This document shows, piece after piece, positions 44,067 through 53,666 of a stretch of DNA of 64,000 nucleotides; within the stretch, counting starts at the first letter, position 1, and each line of letters starts with the position of its first letter. The translations under genes were made by a program, and so were the position numbers. The stretch comes from Sphingomonas naasensis (lineage in GTDB: Bacteria; Pseudomonadota; Alphaproteobacteria; Sphingomonadales; Sphingomonadaceae). Under the pieces are notes generated by a model. That model did not search any database, was not told where the DNA came from, and saw only the letters and a program-made list of their open reading frames with translations. The stretch lies in assembly GCF_004792695.1 (NCBI RefSeq), contig NZ_SRXU01000002.1, positions 1-64,000 of the forward strand, given 5' to 3'.

Positions 44067-45848
44067 TCAATGCACCGTCGCGAGCCGGGCGCGGCCGGGG
44101 GTGCCGGCCCGCGCCGTGCGGGCATCCTCGTCGAGCCGGAAGCGCGCCGCCTGCTCGACCAGCGCGGTCACTTCGTTGCTGAGCGTGCGCGACGCCGCCG
44201 AGGTCTGCTCGACCATCGCCGCATTCTGCTGGGTGGCCTGGTCCATCGTGCCGATCGCGCCGCTGATCTCGCTGACCGCCGCCGACTGCGCCGCATTGTC
44301 TGCCGCCATGCCGCCAACAAGGTCATGCACCTGCCCCACCCCGTCGCTGATCCCGGCCAGCGCACCGTCGACGCGCTCGACCGCGGCGACCGCGGCATGG
44401 ATGTCGACCTGCGTCGCGGTGAGCTGGTCGCGCGCGCGGCCGGCCTCTTCCTCGGCGCGCATCGCCAGCGCGCTGACCAGATCGGCGACCACGGCGAAGC
44501 CGCGCCCCGCCTCGCCGGCACGCCCCGCCTCGACCGCGGCGTTCATCGCGAGCACCCGCGTCTGGAAGGCGATCTTGTCGAGCCCCTCGATCACATCGTC
44601 GATGCCGCGCGCGCTCTCGCTGACCCGCGTCATCGCCTGCACCGCCTCGTCGGTGACCGCACGCCCGCCATGCACCGCGCCCGCAGCCTCGCCGGCGCGC
44701 GCGACGGTCTGCGACGCCGCATCGGCGCTCGCCCGGATCCGTCCGTCGATCTGCGCGATCGCCGCGGTGGTCTCCTCGAGGCTGGCGGCGTTGCTCTGGG
44801 TGCGCCGCGCGAGATTTTCCGACGCCTGCGCGATCTCCGCCGAGCCGGTGCGGATCGTCTCGGCGCTCTCGCGCACCGAGCCGATCAGCCCGCGCAGCGC
44901 GCCGAGCGCATCGTTGAAGTTGCGCCGCACGGTCCCGTAGCTCTCGGGGAAGTCTTCGCCGATCGCCGCAGTCAGGTCGCCGGCCGAAAGCTTGCCGAGC
45001 CCGTCCGAAAGCGCGTCGACGACGAATTTCTGCTCGGCATCGGCCGCCGCCTTGGCGCGGTCGGCTGCCTCCTTGGCGACCGCCGCGTCGCGGAATATCA
45101 GCACCGCGCGTGCCATGTCGCCGAATTCGTCGCCGCGCGTCGTCTCGGGCACGTCGACGCGATTGTCGCCCCCGGCGAGCCGCTTCATCACGCCGGTGAG
45201 TGCCAGCACCGGCCGGCCGAGCAGCCCGCGGAGCAAGCCCCACAGCAGCAGCGCCACCGCGAACATCGCGATCGCGCCGACGATCACCGCCGATTCCTCC
45301 GATTTGCTCGCCCGGCGCATCTCGCTCAGGCTCGCCTGCACCGCGGCATATTTCTCCTTGCGCAGCGCCTCGGCCCCGTCCGTCATCGCCTCGACCGCGC
45401 GCGAGGCGCCGCTGCTGCCGGCGAGCGCGTGCGCGCGCGTCGCGTCGGCCTGCGACATGTGCCCGAGCATCGGATCGACGACGGTGCGACGCCATTCGGC
45501 GACCGCGGCCATGGTCTGGTCGAGCAATGCCCGATCCTCCGCCTCGTCGAGCAGCGGCCGCAACCTCGCCGCGGCGGCATCGAAGCGCTGCATGCTGTTC
45601 TCGAACGCGGCGACGTCCCCGGGCGCGTTGCTCACCGCATAGCCGCGCAGATCGGCGACCGCGGCGAGCAGCGCATTCTCGACCTCGGCGGACAGCGCCT
45701 GCTCGGCATCGACCTGGTCATTGACCTGGCTGAGCTGCACCACTTCCGACGACTGGAGATAGACGAACCCCAGCGTGGCGCCGGCGGCGAGCATGATCGC
45801 GCCGAACGCGGCGGCGAGCTTGCGGGAAATCGGGAGAGACTTGAGCAT
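44067..45848 (-). CDS. Methyl-accepting chemotaxis protein
   Basis: A 593-residue chemoreceptor. TM1 at about residues 9-30 and TM2 at about 198-220 enclose a 170-residue periplasmic helical sensor; a HAMP domain follows (PVLALTGVMKRLAGGDNRV). The signalling tip reads IAFQTRVLAMNAAVEAGRAGEAGRGFAVVADLV cut here into its parts: QTRVLAMNAAVEAGRAG and GRGFAVVADLV. The usual Glu of VADEVR is Leu. No che or flagellar gene is near, and the 218-bp gap to pgk separates it from glycolysis genes. Confidence 0.92.
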   Translation of the reverse strand: MLKSLPISRKLAAAFGAIMLAAGATLGFVYLQSSEVVQLSQVNDQVDAEQALSAEVENALLAAVADLRGYAVSNAPGDVAAFENSMQRFDAAAARLRPLLDEAEDRALLDQTMAAVAEWRRTVVDPMLGHMSQADATRAHALAGSSGASRAVEAMTDGAEALRKEKYAAVQASLSEMRRASKSEESAVIVGAIAMFAVALLLWGLLRGLLGRPVLALTGVMKRLAGGDNRVDVPETTRGDEFGDMARAVLIFRDAAVAKEAADRAKAAADAEQKFVVDALSDGLGKLSAGDLTAAIGEDFPESYGTVRRNFNDALGALRGLIGSVRESAETIRTGSAEIAQASENLARRTQSNAASLEETTAAIAQIDGRIRASADAASQTVARAGEAAGAVHGGRAVTDEAVQAMTRVSESARGIDDVIEGLDKIAFQTRVLAMNAAVEAGRAGEAGRGFAVVADLVSALAMRAEEEAGRARDQLTATQVDIHAAVAAVERVDGALAGISDGVGQVHDLVGGMAADNAAQSAAVSEISGAIGTMDQATQQNAAMVEQTSAASRTLSNEVTALVEQAARFRLDEDARTARAGTPGRARLATVH

Positions 45849-45994
45849 GGGCAGGTTCCGGAAAGTGCGGACGCGCTCCCCAACGCGTCGGCGATATCGG
45901 AATCATTATAGGCTGCCGTAGCGGCGCCCGGCATCGCCGGAGCGCAATAGCATCGCTTATCGGTCACGAATCTGCCGCCGGTCTGCCGCCGGCG

Positions 45995-46024
45995 AAAAAA
46001 GGGGAGCCGGTTTCCCGACTCCCC
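45995..46024 (-). terminator. Rho-independent terminator of the tkt-gap-pgk operon
   Basis: On the minus strand GGGGAG-T-CGG, loop GAAA, CCG-G-CTCCCC (46024-46001), then TTTTTT (46000-45995). A ten-base-pair stem followed by six T, 39 bases after the pgk stop: a textbook intrinsic terminator. Confidence 0.88.
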
Positions 46025-46062
46025 TCCGTTCCTTGCGCGCGCGGCTCGCGGCTGCCGGCTGA

Positions 46063-47253
46063 CTATCGCTGCAGCGCGGCGACGCCCGGCAGCGCCTTGC
46101 CTTCCATCCATTCGAGAAACGCGCCGCCGGCGGTCGAGACGAAGCTGAAATCCCCGGCCACGCCTGCCTGGTTGAGCGCTGCGACGGTATCCCCGCCCCC
46201 GGCGACCGAAACCAGCGAACCCTCCTTGGTCAGCGCCGCGGCGGTCCGCGCGAGGCTGATCGTCGCGGTGTCGAACGGCGGCGTCTCGAACGCGCCGAGC
46301 GGGCCGTTCCACACCAACGTCCGGCAGGTCTTGAGCACATCGGCCAGCGCCTCGGTCGCCGCCGGGCCGACATCGAGGATCATCTCGTCTTCGGCGACTT
46401 CATGGACATTGACCGTCCGCACCGGCGGATTGGCCCGGAATTCCTTCGCGACCACCACGTCGTACGGCAGATGCACCGTGCAGTTCGCCTTGTCGGCCGC
46501 GTCGAGGATCTCCTCCGCGGTGCCGGTAAGGTCATGCTCGCACAGCGACTTGCCGACATTCACCCCGCGCGCGGCGAGGAAGGTGTTGGCCATACCGCCG
46601 CCGATGATCAGATGATCGACCTGCGCGACGAGGTGCTTGAGCACGTCGAGCTTGGTCGAGACCTTCGCGCCACCCACGACCGCCGCAACCGGATGCTCGG
46701 GATTGCCGAGCGCCTTGTCGAGCGCGTCGAGCTCGGCTTCCATCTGACGCCCCGCGAACGCCGGCAGCTTGTGCGCGAGGCCCTCGGTCGAGGCATGCGC
46801 GCGGTGCGCGGCGGAGAAGGCGTCGTTGACGTAGAGATCGCCGAGCGCGGCGAGCCGGTCGACGGTCTCGGGCGCGTTCTTCTCCTCGCCCGCGTCGAAG
46901 CGGGTATTCTCGAGGATGCCGACTTCGCCCTCGGCCATCGTCGCGATCACGCCCGCGGCGTCCTGATCGTCGATGAAACGCACCGGACGGCCGAGCACGG
47001 CCTCGAACGGCCGGGTGACCAGCGCGAGGCTCATCTCGGGGTTACGCTGCCCCTTGGGGCGCCCGAAATGCGCGAGGACGATCACCTTGGCACCCTTGTC
47101 GGCCAGCTCGGCGACGGTCTGCACCGCGGCGCGCAGCCGGGTGTCGTCGGTCACCGCGCCATCGGCCATCGGCACGTTGAGATCCTCGCGGACGAGCACC
47201 CGCTTGCCGGTGACCTCGCCCATATCGTCGAGCGTCCTGAAGTTGCGCGCCAT
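46063..47253 (-). CDS. pgk: Phosphoglycerate kinase
   Basis: A 396-residue glycolytic kinase transferring phosphate between 1,3-bisphosphoglycerate and ADP. Signatures: [27 protein letters not shown], the [10 protein letters not shown] segment, [10 protein letters not shown] and the C-terminal [12 protein letters not shown]. The start is ATG 47253 ([10 protein letters not shown]); the longer frame upstream is the palindromic element at 47269-47347. It is the last gene of the operon and ends at an intrinsic terminator. Confidence 0.97.
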   Translation of the reverse strand: MARNFRTLDDMGEVTGKRVLVREDLNVPMADGAVTDDTRLRAAVQTVAELADKGAKVIVLAHFGRPKGQRNPEMSLALVTRPFEAVLGRPVRFIDDQDAAGVIATMAEGEVGILENTRFDAGEEKNAPETVDRLAALGDLYVNDAFSAAHRAHASTEGLAHKLPAFAGRQMEAELDALDKALGNPEHPVAAVVGGAKVSTKLDVLKHLVAQVDHLIIGGGMANTFLAARGVNVGKSLCEHDLTGTAEEILDAADKANCTVHLPYDVVVAKEFRANPPVRTVNVHEVAEDEMILDVGPAATEALADVLKTCRTLVWNGPLGAFETPPFDTATISLARTAAALTKEGSLVSVAGGGDTVAALNQAGVAGDFSFVSTAGGAFLEWMEGKALPGVAALQR

Positions 47254-47268
47254 ATTCGTCTCCCGCCC

Positions 47269-47347
47269 GTGCTCCTGCGAAAGCAGGAGCCCAGGGTTAC
47301 AAAGCACTGTCCCGCCTGGCTCTGGGCTCCCGCTTTCGCAGGAGCAC
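47269..47347. repeat. Inverted-pair element (CTCCTGC/GCAGGAG type) between gap and pgk
   Basis: Left unit GTGCTCCTGCGAAAGCAGGAG with CCCAGGG, right inverted unit CTGGGCTCCCGC then GCAGGAGCAC, separated by about 25 bases. It sits within the tkt-gap-pgk operon. The same family occurs at 11241-11313 and 58736-58813. Confidence 0.88.
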
Positions 47348-47358
47348 AAAGCGGCAGA

Positions 47359-48366
47359 TCAGCCCAGCTTCGCCATCGCGGTCGCGGTATCGACCATGCG
47401 GTTCGAGAAGCCCCATTCATTGTCGTACCAGCTGACCACGCGGACCAGCTTGCCGTCGATCACTGCGGTCTCGAGGCTGTCGACGGTCGACGAAGCCGGG
47501 GTGTGGACGATGTCGATCGAGACGAGCGGCTCGTCCGAATAGACCAGCACGCCCTTGAGCGGGCCGCTCTCCGACGCCGCCTTGAGGATCGCATTGATCT
47601 CGTCGCGGGTGGTGTCGCGCTTCGGGGTGAAGGTCAGATCGACGAGGCTGCCGTCCGGAACCGGAACGCGGATCGCCGAGCCGTCGAGCTTGCCCTTGAG
47701 CTCGGGCAGCACCTCGCCCACCGCGCGGGCAGCACCCGTGGTGGTCGGGATGATGTTCATCGCCGCGGCACGAGCGCGACGCAGGTCCGGGTGGATCTGG
47801 TCGAGGATCTTCTGGTCGTTGGTATAGGCGTGGACCGTGGTCATCAGCCCGCGCTCGATGCCGACGCTGTCGTTGAGCACCTTGGCCACCGGCGCGAGGC
47901 AGTTGGTGGTGCACGACGCGTTCGATACGATCGTGTGGCCGGCCTCGAGCTTGTCGTGGTTGACGCCATAGACGACGGTCAGATCGACATTCTTGCCCGG
48001 CGCCGAGATCAGCACCTTCTTCGCGCCGGCGTCGATGTGCTTCTGCGTATCGTCGCGGGTGGTGAAGAAGCCGGTGCACTCCAGCACCAGCTCGACGCCG
48101 TTGGCGGCGTGCGGCAGGTTGGCCGGGTCCTTCTCCTTGGTCACCTTGATGCGCTTGCCGTCGATGACGAGGTCGTCGCCCTCGGCGGTGACGGTGCCCG
48201 GATATTTGCCGTGGACGCTGTCACGCGAGAAGAGCCAGGCGTTCGACTTGGCGTCGGCGAGGTCGTTGATCGTCACCAGCTCGAGCCCGCTGTCGGGGCG
48301 CTCGAGGATCGCGCGCGCGACCAGGCGTCCGATGCGTCCGAAACCGTTGATCGCAACCTTCGTCAT
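47359..48366 (-). CDS. gap: Glyceraldehyde-3-phosphate dehydrogenase
   Basis: A 335-residue NAD(P)-dependent dehydrogenase. Rossmann start [17 protein letters not shown], catalytic Cys in [13 protein letters not shown], and the [13 protein letters not shown]-like C-terminal [12 protein letters not shown]. It produces 1,3-bisphosphoglycerate for pgk. The start is ATG 48366; 55 bases follow the tkt stop. Length is standard. Confidence 0.97.
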   Translation of the reverse strand: MTKVAINGFGRIGRLVARAILERPDSGLELVTINDLADAKSNAWLFSRDSVHGKYPGTVTAEGDDLVIDGKRIKVTKEKDPANLPHAANGVELVLECTGFFTTRDDTQKHIDAGAKKVLISAPGKNVDLTVVYGVNHDKLEAGHTIVSNASCTTNCLAPVAKVLNDSVGIERGLMTTVHAYTNDQKILDQIHPDLRRARAAAMNIIPTTTGAARAVGEVLPELKGKLDGSAIRVPVPDGSLVDLTFTPKRDTTRDEINAILKAASESGPLKGVLVYSDEPLVSIDIVHTPASSTVDSLETAVIDGKLVRVVSWYDNEWGFSNRMVDTATAMAKLG

Positions 48367-48421
48367 ATCGCTACACTCCTGCTTCGATTTTTTTGAGCCG
48401 TTCGGCTCGCTATATGGGGGC

Positions 48422-50377
48422 TCAGCCGAGCGCTGCCACGATCTTCGGCGCGATCGCTGCGGCAGTCAGGCCGAAATATTCGTAGAGCGCCGGCGCGGGC
48501 CCGGAGGCACCGAACCGATCGATGCCGAAACGCAGCCCGCCAATCCCGGTATAGCGCTCCCAGCCCATCGTCGTGCCCGCCTCGATCGAGACACGGAGCA
48601 CGTGATGCGGCAGCACCTCGTCGCGATATTCGGCAGTCTGCGCGTCGAACCGCTCCCAGCTCGGCATCGAGACGACATCGGCGCCGATGCCCTGCGCCTC
48701 GAGCGCGGCACGCACGGCGACCGCGATCTCGACTTCGGAGCCGGTGGCGATCAGCACCACCTTGCGCTCCGCCTCGGCAGCGAGCAGCCGGTAGGCGCCC
48801 TTGGCCGAGCGGTTCTCGCCGCCATCGGTGCGCAGCTGGGGCAGGTTCTGCCGCGAGAGCGCGAGCAGCGACGGGCCGTCGTTCTTTTCCAGCGCCAGCG
48901 CCCAGCATTCGGCGGTCTCGATCGTGTCGCACGGGCGATAGACGTCGAGATTGGGGATGAGGCGCAGGCTCATCACATGCTCGATCGGCTGGTGCGTCGG
49001 GCCGTCCTCGCCGAGACCGATCGAATCGTGCGTCATCACATAGGCGACGCGGGTCTGCTGGAGCGCCGAGAGGCGGATCGCGGCGCGGGCATAGTCCGAG
49101 AACACGAGGAAGGTGCCGCCATAGGGGATCACGCCCCCGTGCAGCGCCATGCCGTTCATCGCCGCGGCCATGCCGAACTCGCGGATGCCGTAATAGATGT
49201 AGCGGCCCTCATAGGTGCCCGCGGTGAGCGCCACGAGATTCCTGGTCAGCGTGTTGTTCGAGCCGGTCAGGTCGGCCGAGCCGCCGATCGTCTGGGGCAA
49301 GGCGGTGTTGATCGCCTCGAGCGCCATTTCCGAGGCCTTGCGCGTCGCGACATTTTGCGGGTTGGCGAGCAGCCCGTCGACATAGGGCTTGAGCCAGTCG
49401 CTCGAAGCGGTGTCGCGCGCCTCGAAAGCTGCACGATCGGAATGGCTTGCGAGGCGCTCCTGCCACTTGTTATGCGCTTCGGCGCCGCGCTTGCCGGTCT
49501 CGAGCCACGCCGCGCGGATGTCCTCGGGAACCTCGAACGGGCCGTGGTGCCAGCCCAAGGTCTCGCGCGCCGCGGCGACTTCGTCCTTGCCCAGCGCCGC
49601 GCCGTGGACCTTCGAGGTGCCCTGCTTGTTGGGCGCGCCCTTGCCGATGATCGTGCGGCAGCGGATCAGCGCGGGGCGATCCTCGTCGCGCGCTTCCTCG
49701 ATCGCCGCGACGATGCTGTCCTCGTCATGCCCGTCGCATTCGGTGACGTACCAGCCGGTCGCCTCGTAGCGCGCGACGATGTCCTCGCTCGACGAAAGCG
49801 ACACCGATCCGTCGATGGTGATCTTGTTGTCGTCCCACAGCACGATCAGCCGATCGAGCTTGAGGTGCCCCGCGAGGCCGATAGCCTCGTGGTTGATGCC
49901 TTCCATCAGGCAGCCGTCGCCGGCGATCACCCAGGTATGGTGGTCGACCAGATCGTTGCCGAACGTCGCGTTGAGGTGGCGCTCGGCGATTGCCATGCCC
50001 ACCGCCATCGCGAGTCCCTGGCCGAGCGGCCCGGTAGTCGCCTCGACGCCGGCGAGCTCGAAATTCTCGGGATGGCCCGCGCACGGGCTGCCGATCTGGC
50101 GGAAGTTGCGGATGTCTTCGAGCGTCGGCCGGGCATAGCCGGTGAGATGCAGCAGCGAATAGATCAGCATCGATCCGTGCCCCGCGGAGAGCACGAAGCG
50201 ATCGCGATCGGGCCAGCGCGGCGCGGCGGGATCGAACTTCAGATAGCGTTGGAAGAGCACCGTCGCGACGTCGGCCATGCCCATCGGCATGCCGGGATGC
50301 CCCGAATTGGCGGCCTCCACGGCGTCCATCGATAGCGCGCGGATCGCATTGGCGCGGTCGCTGAAGGAAACGGTCAC
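48422..50377 (-). CDS. tkt: Transketolase
   Basis: A 651-residue thiamine-diphosphate enzyme of the pentose phosphate pathway. Signatures: [31 protein letters not shown], the TPP motif [20 protein letters not shown] with the DDNKITIDG end, and the [15 protein letters not shown] segment of the middle domain. The start is GTG 50377, with GGGGAG six bases upstream. First gene of the tkt-gap-pgk operon, which is divergent from the 50543 gene. Confidence 0.97.
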   Translation of the reverse strand: MTVSFSDRANAIRALSMDAVEAANSGHPGMPMGMADVATVLFQRYLKFDPAAPRWPDRDRFVLSAGHGSMLIYSLLHLTGYARPTLEDIRNFRQIGSPCAGHPENFELAGVEATTGPLGQGLAMAVGMAIAERHLNATFGNDLVDHHTWVIAGDGCLMEGINHEAIGLAGHLKLDRLIVLWDDNKITIDGSVSLSSSEDIVARYEATGWYVTECDGHDEDSIVAAIEEARDEDRPALIRCRTIIGKGAPNKQGTSKVHGAALGKDEVAAARETLGWHHGPFEVPEDIRAAWLETGKRGAEAHNKWQERLASHSDRAAFEARDTASSDWLKPYVDGLLANPQNVATRKASEMALEAINTALPQTIGGSADLTGSNNTLTRNLVALTAGTYEGRYIYYGIREFGMAAAMNGMALHGGVIPYGGTFLVFSDYARAAIRLSALQQTRVAYVMTHDSIGLGEDGPTHQPIEHVMSLRLIPNLDVYRPCDTIETAECWALALEKNDGPSLLALSRQNLPQLRTDGGENRSAKGAYRLLAAEAERKVVLIATGSEVEIAVAVRAALEAQGIGADVVSMPSWERFDAQTAEYRDEVLPHHVLRVSIEAGTTMGWERYTGIGGLRFGIDRFGASGPAPALYEYFGLTAAAIAPKIVAALG

Positions 50378-50505
50378 CTGGACTCCCCTGCTGGTCGCGG
50401 ACGCCTTTGGGACGCATGCGCCCGCACGTCAACCGCTGCGCCCGCCTGTTCGGCAAAGCCGTTGGCCGCTCTCGAAAAATCGATGGGCCGTTGGACGCAG
50501 GAGTC

Positions 50506-50534
50506 TTGCCGCGCCCGCCCGCTCTGCCTAATCG
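50506..50534 (+). promoter_or_regulatory. Candidate promoter of the 50543-zapA operon
   Basis: TTGCCG (50506-50511), 17-base spacer, TAATCG (50529-50534). A start six to eight bases after the -10 would be at or next to the ATG at 50543, so the transcript may be leaderless or nearly so. Motif match only. Confidence 0.4.
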
Positions 50535-50542
50535 GGTGGGTT

Positions 50543-50731
50543 ATGGCCGAAAGCTCCGCAGACCGTATCGAACAGGCGCTGGCCCGGATCGAGCGCGCCG
50601 CGGCCGCGCGCGCCTACACCACCGAGCGCCTCGCGCGCCGCCACGCCAAGCTGCGCGCGCGGATCGAGGAAGCGGTCGCGTCGCTCGACGTGCTGATCGC
50701 GCGCGAAACGGCGAGTACGGAATCCGAGTAA
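50543..50731 (+). CDS. Small coiled-coil protein upstream of zapA
   Basis: A 62-residue protein, almost entirely one charged amphipathic helix rich in Ala, Arg and Glu (ADRIEQALARIERAAAARAY, then RLARRHAKLRARIEEAV). It overlaps the zapA start as TAATG, so both are co-translated. No named family; the position suggests a division-related partner of ZapA. In other alphaproteobacteria a similar small helical protein precedes zapA, as I recall. Confidence 0.75.
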   Translation: MAESSADRIEQALARIERAAAARAYTTERLARRHAKLRARIEEAVASLDVLIARETASTESE

Positions 50732-51033
50732 TGGCCGATATCGACCTCAGCATCGCCGGCCGCAGCTATTCGATCGCCGCACGCGACGGCGACGAGCCGC
50801 ATCTGCGCCATCTCGAAGCGATCCTGCAGCAGCACGCCCAGACCGCGCAGCGCGCCTCGGGCGGGCTCAACGCCGAGCGCACGCTCGTCTATCTCGCGCT
50901 GATCCTCGCCGACATGGTCGACGAAGTGCAGCGCAATCCGCCGCAGGGCGTCTCGCCGGTGCTGCTCGATCGCATCGCCGATCGGCTCGAGGCGGTGGCG
51001 GCGGCGCTCGAGGAAGACGCCGCGGAAGCCTGA
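50731..51033 (+). CDS. zapA: Cell division protein ZapA
   Basis: A 100-residue Z-ring stabiliser. The N-terminal domain (IDLSIAGRSYSIAARDGDEPHLR) matches the ZapA globular head, and the C-terminal half is a long helix for dimer and tetramer formation (LVYLALILADMVDEV). It acts on FtsZ at midcell. Upstream of the 6S RNA gene and fau, the usual neighbourhood. Confidence 0.93.
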   Translation: MADIDLSIAGRSYSIAARDGDEPHLRHLEAILQQHAQTAQRASGGLNAERTLVYLALILADMVDEVQRNPPQGVSPVLLDRIADRLEAVAAALEEDAAEA

Positions 51034-51046
51034 CCGAAGCGCGCGG

Positions 51047-51075
51047 TTGCGTCGGCGCGCCCGCGCCCCTACATG
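51047..51075 (+). promoter_or_regulatory. Candidate promoter of the 6S RNA gene
   Basis: TTGCGT (51047-51052), 17-base spacer, TACATG (51070-51075). The predicted start near 51082 coincides with the 5' strand of the closing stem of the 6S RNA, which supports both calls. Confidence 0.45.
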
Positions 51076-51081
51076 CATCCG

Positions 51082-51241
51082 CGGCGGGCACTGCCCGGTG
51101 CGAGCCTTGGCATTATCCCTGAGGCTATTCATCATCCATGGGGGCTGTCCCTGTGCAGATCCTGGTCTGTCGCATATGGTCCCCACCTGACGTAACGGGC
51201 GTCAGAGGATATTCTGGCAAACGGCCATGGCGGTCCCGCCA
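51082..51241 (+). ncRNA. ssrS: 6S RNA
   Basis: About 160 nt between zapA and fau, the conserved location. The central-bubble 5' strand TATCCCTGAGGCTATTCAT (51114-51132) resembles the E. coli TCCCCTGAGCCGATATTTCAT. The closing stem can form from GGCGGG (51083-51088) with CCCGCC (51235-51240) and GCCTTGGC (51104-51111) with GCCATGGC (51224-51231, one mismatch). A small hairpin CTGACG / CGTCAG lies at 51187-51204. It would bind RNA polymerase holoenzyme. Ends are approximate. Confidence 0.78.
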
Positions 51242-51256
51242 CCGCATTCTTCCCGC

Positions 51257-51811
51257 ATGATCATCGACAAGCCCGCGCTCCGCGCGAAGCTGCGCGCCGA
51301 TCGCGACCTGTTCGCGGCGCAGTCCTCGACCGCGATCGTCGCGCCCGAAGCCTATGTCGAGCGCCTGAAGCCGGGGATGATCGTCGCGACCTATTGCGCG
51401 GTGGGCAGCGAGGCCGATCCGACCCAGCTCGCCGCTGCCGCCGCCGCGGCAGGATGCCGGCTCGCCCTCCCCTTCGTGGTCGACCGCGCCGCGCCGATCC
51501 GCTTCCTCGCCTGGGAGCTGGGCGCGCCGCTGGTGGCCGGCCCGTTCAGCCTGCGCCAGCCCGATCCGTCGAGCCCCGAGGTCGTTCCCGACGTGATCCT
51601 CACCCCGCTGGTCGGCTTCGATCGCCGCCTCGATCGCCTCGGCCAGGGCGCCGGCCATTACGACCGCGCCTTCGCGCGCTACGAATCGGCGTGGCGCGTC
51701 GGGGTGGCGTGGTCGGTGCAGGAGGTTCCTGCTATCCCCGCCGACATCTGGGACGTGCCGCTGCACGCGATCATCACCGAGGAGGGCATGTTGTGGCGCG
51801 AGGAGAAGTGA
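51257..51811 (+). CDS. fau: 5-formyltetrahydrofolate cyclo-ligase
   Basis: A 184-residue enzyme converting 5-formyl- to 5,10-methenyl-tetrahydrofolate with ATP. Signatures: KPALRAKLRADRD at the N-terminus, PLVGFDRRLDRLGQGAGHYDRA (the substrate and ATP site). I start at ATG 51257; the ATG at 51227 would place codons inside the 6S RNA 3' strand. The stop overlaps the DUF2842 start as GTGA. Confidence 0.94.
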   Translation: MIIDKPALRAKLRADRDLFAAQSSTAIVAPEAYVERLKPGMIVATYCAVGSEADPTQLAAAAAAAGCRLALPFVVDRAAPIRFLAWELGAPLVAGPFSLRQPDPSSPEVVPDVILTPLVGFDRRLDRLGQGAGHYDRAFARYESAWRVGVAWSVQEVPAIPADIWDVPLHAIITEEGMLWREEK

Positions 51812-52026
51812 AGCCGAGCTGGCGCAAGCCCGTCGGCATGCTCGCGATCCTGTTGTTGATTCTGGTCTGGGTGGTGCTGGTCGCCAGCTTCTCGGCGCAG
51901 ATCGGCGCGCTGCCGATCCTCGTCCAGGCGCTGCTCTACGTCACGCTGGGCATCGTCTGGATCACCCCGCTCAAGCCGTTGCTGCGCTGGATGGAGACGG
52001 GGCGCTGGCGCGCGCCGCAGCGCTGA
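51808..52026 (+). CDS. DUF2842-family small membrane protein
   Basis: A 72-residue protein starting at GTG 51808, overlapping the fau stop. Two hydrophobic helices, LAILLLILVWVVLVASFS and LVQALLYVTLGIVWITPL, end in PLKPLLRWMETGRW, the DUF2842 signature. AGGAG lies close to the GTG. Function unknown; common in alphaproteobacteria. Confidence 0.85.
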   Translation: MKPSWRKPVGMLAILLLILVWVVLVASFSAQIGALPILVQALLYVTLGIVWITPLKPLLRWMETGRWRAPQR

Positions 52027-52061
52027 GCGCGACGATCGATCACATCTTCCCGGGAACGGCA

Positions 52062-52138
<77 letters not shown>

Positions 52139-52218
52139 TTGATCCAGGCGGGGCGACGCATGCCGCATCTTGGAAACCGCTTCGGTCGACCACAGGAGAC
52201 CCCCGAAAGGATCCCGCG

Positions 52219-52295
<77 letters not shown>

Positions 52296-52314
52296 TCTCG
52301 AAGCGAGGAGGCGG

Positions 52315-52343
52315 CCACTAACCCCGGCTTTCGGGGGTGTCAA
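52315..52343 (-). promoter_or_regulatory. Candidate promoter of the tRNA-Asp pair
   Basis: On the minus strand TTGACA (52343-52338), 17 bases, TAGTGG (52320-52315), 20 bases upstream of the tRNA 5' end. The spacer holds an inverted repeat CCCCGAAAGCCGGGG. The -35 overlaps the stop codon of the AI-2E transporter gene. Confidence 0.5.
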
Positions 52344-53575
52344 CCGGATTGGTCGCGACTTTGTCGACGATGGGTGTGCGTCTCGCCGGGATGGCTCACC
52401 AGCGTGCCGTGCTCGAACAGGAATCCGGCGATGTCGGGCTTGCCCGCGGCGTTGAGCACGGTCTGGATGATGATCAGCAGCGGCACCGCGAGCAGCGCGC
52501 CCGGCGTGCCCCACACCCAGCCCCAGAAGCTCAGCGAGACGAGGATGAGAATCGGGCTGATCGTCAGCCGGTGCCCGACGACCAGCGGCGTGACGACATT
52601 GGCCTCGATCAGATGCGCGCCGATCATCAGCGCCGCGGGCAGCAGCGCCCACCAGATGTCGGCGAAACTCATCAGCCCGCCCACCGCGAGCAGCAACGCC
52701 GAGAGGACCGGGCCGATATAGGGGATGTAGTTGAGCAGGGTGACGATGCCGCCCCACATCAGCGGCGTCGGCATGCCGATCGCCCACAGCGCGCCGGCGA
52801 CGATCGCGCCGAGCGTCACGTTGATCAGCGTGATCGTGCCCAGATAGGCCGAAGTGTCGTCGACCACGTCCTGGATCACCCGCGCGGTCGCCATCGCGCC
52901 GCCGAAGCTCGCGCGCCGGGTGATCGCGTTGCGGCGCAGCCGCGTCCAGCCCGAGAGGAAGAAATAGATCACGAGGATCGCGAAGAACATCTCGAGCAGC
53001 GCCGAAGGCGCCGAGGTGCTGAACAGGTCGAGCAGCGAGCGCGGCGGCGACACTGCGATCGTCTCGGGCTGGCGCACCGGCGCCGAGGCGAAGTTGTTGA
53101 GCGTCTTGTCGACGAAGCGCTCGAGCCGCGAATAGAAGCGGATCAGCGGCTCGAGATTGTGCTGGATCTTGGGAATGCTCTCGGGCAGCCGCTGCATCCA
53201 TTGCCACGCCGGCACCACGATCGAGGCCAGCGCGATATTGGCGATGCTGAGGAACAGCAGCACGCAGACGAACGCCGCCAGCGGCGCCGGCATGCGGTGG
53301 CGCTCGAGCCATTCGAGCATCGGTACCAGCGCGATCGCGATCACCAGCGCCGCGGTGAGCGGCAGGAAGAAGGGTGAGCCTTCGCGCAGCGCGAACGGTA
53401 TCGCGAAAAGCAGCCCGACGCCGATCATCAGCGCCAGCGCCGCCATCAGCCGGTCGCGCCGCAGCCCGCCGTCCTGCAGCGAGTCCGGCGCGAGGATGGG
53501 CTCGCGCGGCGCGGCCGGCGGAATGCCGCCGTCCTCGTCGCTGCCCCCGCCCATGGCCCGCACCTCGTCGTCCAC
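52340..53575 (-). CDS. AI-2E family transporter (PerM/YdiK-type)
   Basis: A 411-residue membrane protein with about eight helices. Family signatures: the periplasmic helical domain with WMQRLPESIPKIQHNLEP, then TVVVVTL-like segments here reading PLMWGGIVTLLNYIPYIGPVLSAL and a conserved PLVVGHRLTISPILILVSLSFWGWVWG part. Despite the name, most members are of unknown substrate; some work as Na+/Li+-H+ exchangers. The start is GTG 53575, with GGAG eight bases upstream; ATG 53554 is an alternative. Confidence 0.9.
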   Translation of the reverse strand: MDDEVRAMGGGSDEDGGIPPAAPREPILAPDSLQDGGLRRDRLMAALALMIGVGLLFAIPFALREGSPFFLPLTAALVIAIALVPMLEWLERHRMPAPLAAFVCVLLFLSIANIALASIVVPAWQWMQRLPESIPKIQHNLEPLIRFYSRLERFVDKTLNNFASAPVRQPETIAVSPPRSLLDLFSTSAPSALLEMFFAILVIYFFLSGWTRLRRNAITRRASFGGAMATARVIQDVVDDTSAYLGTITLINVTLGAIVAGALWAIGMPTPLMWGGIVTLLNYIPYIGPVLSALLLAVGGLMSFADIWWALLPAALMIGAHLIEANVVTPLVVGHRLTISPILILVSLSFWGWVWGTPGALLAVPLLIIIQTVLNAAGKPDIAGFLFEHGTLVSHPGETHTHRRQSRDQSG

Positions 53576-53666
53576 CCTTCGTTCTCCTTCGTACCGCTTC
53601 TAGGAGGCGGCGCGGGCGGTAGCAACGCCGGTTGCGCGCGGCGCAATCCGCGGCCAGTCTGCCGCG

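Noticed and set aside
48388-48408. T-run next to a GAGCCG/CGGCTC stem between gap and tkt, as a terminator
   Set aside because: The T-run precedes the stem on the plus strand and becomes A after the stem on the minus strand, so it fits a terminator in neither direction.
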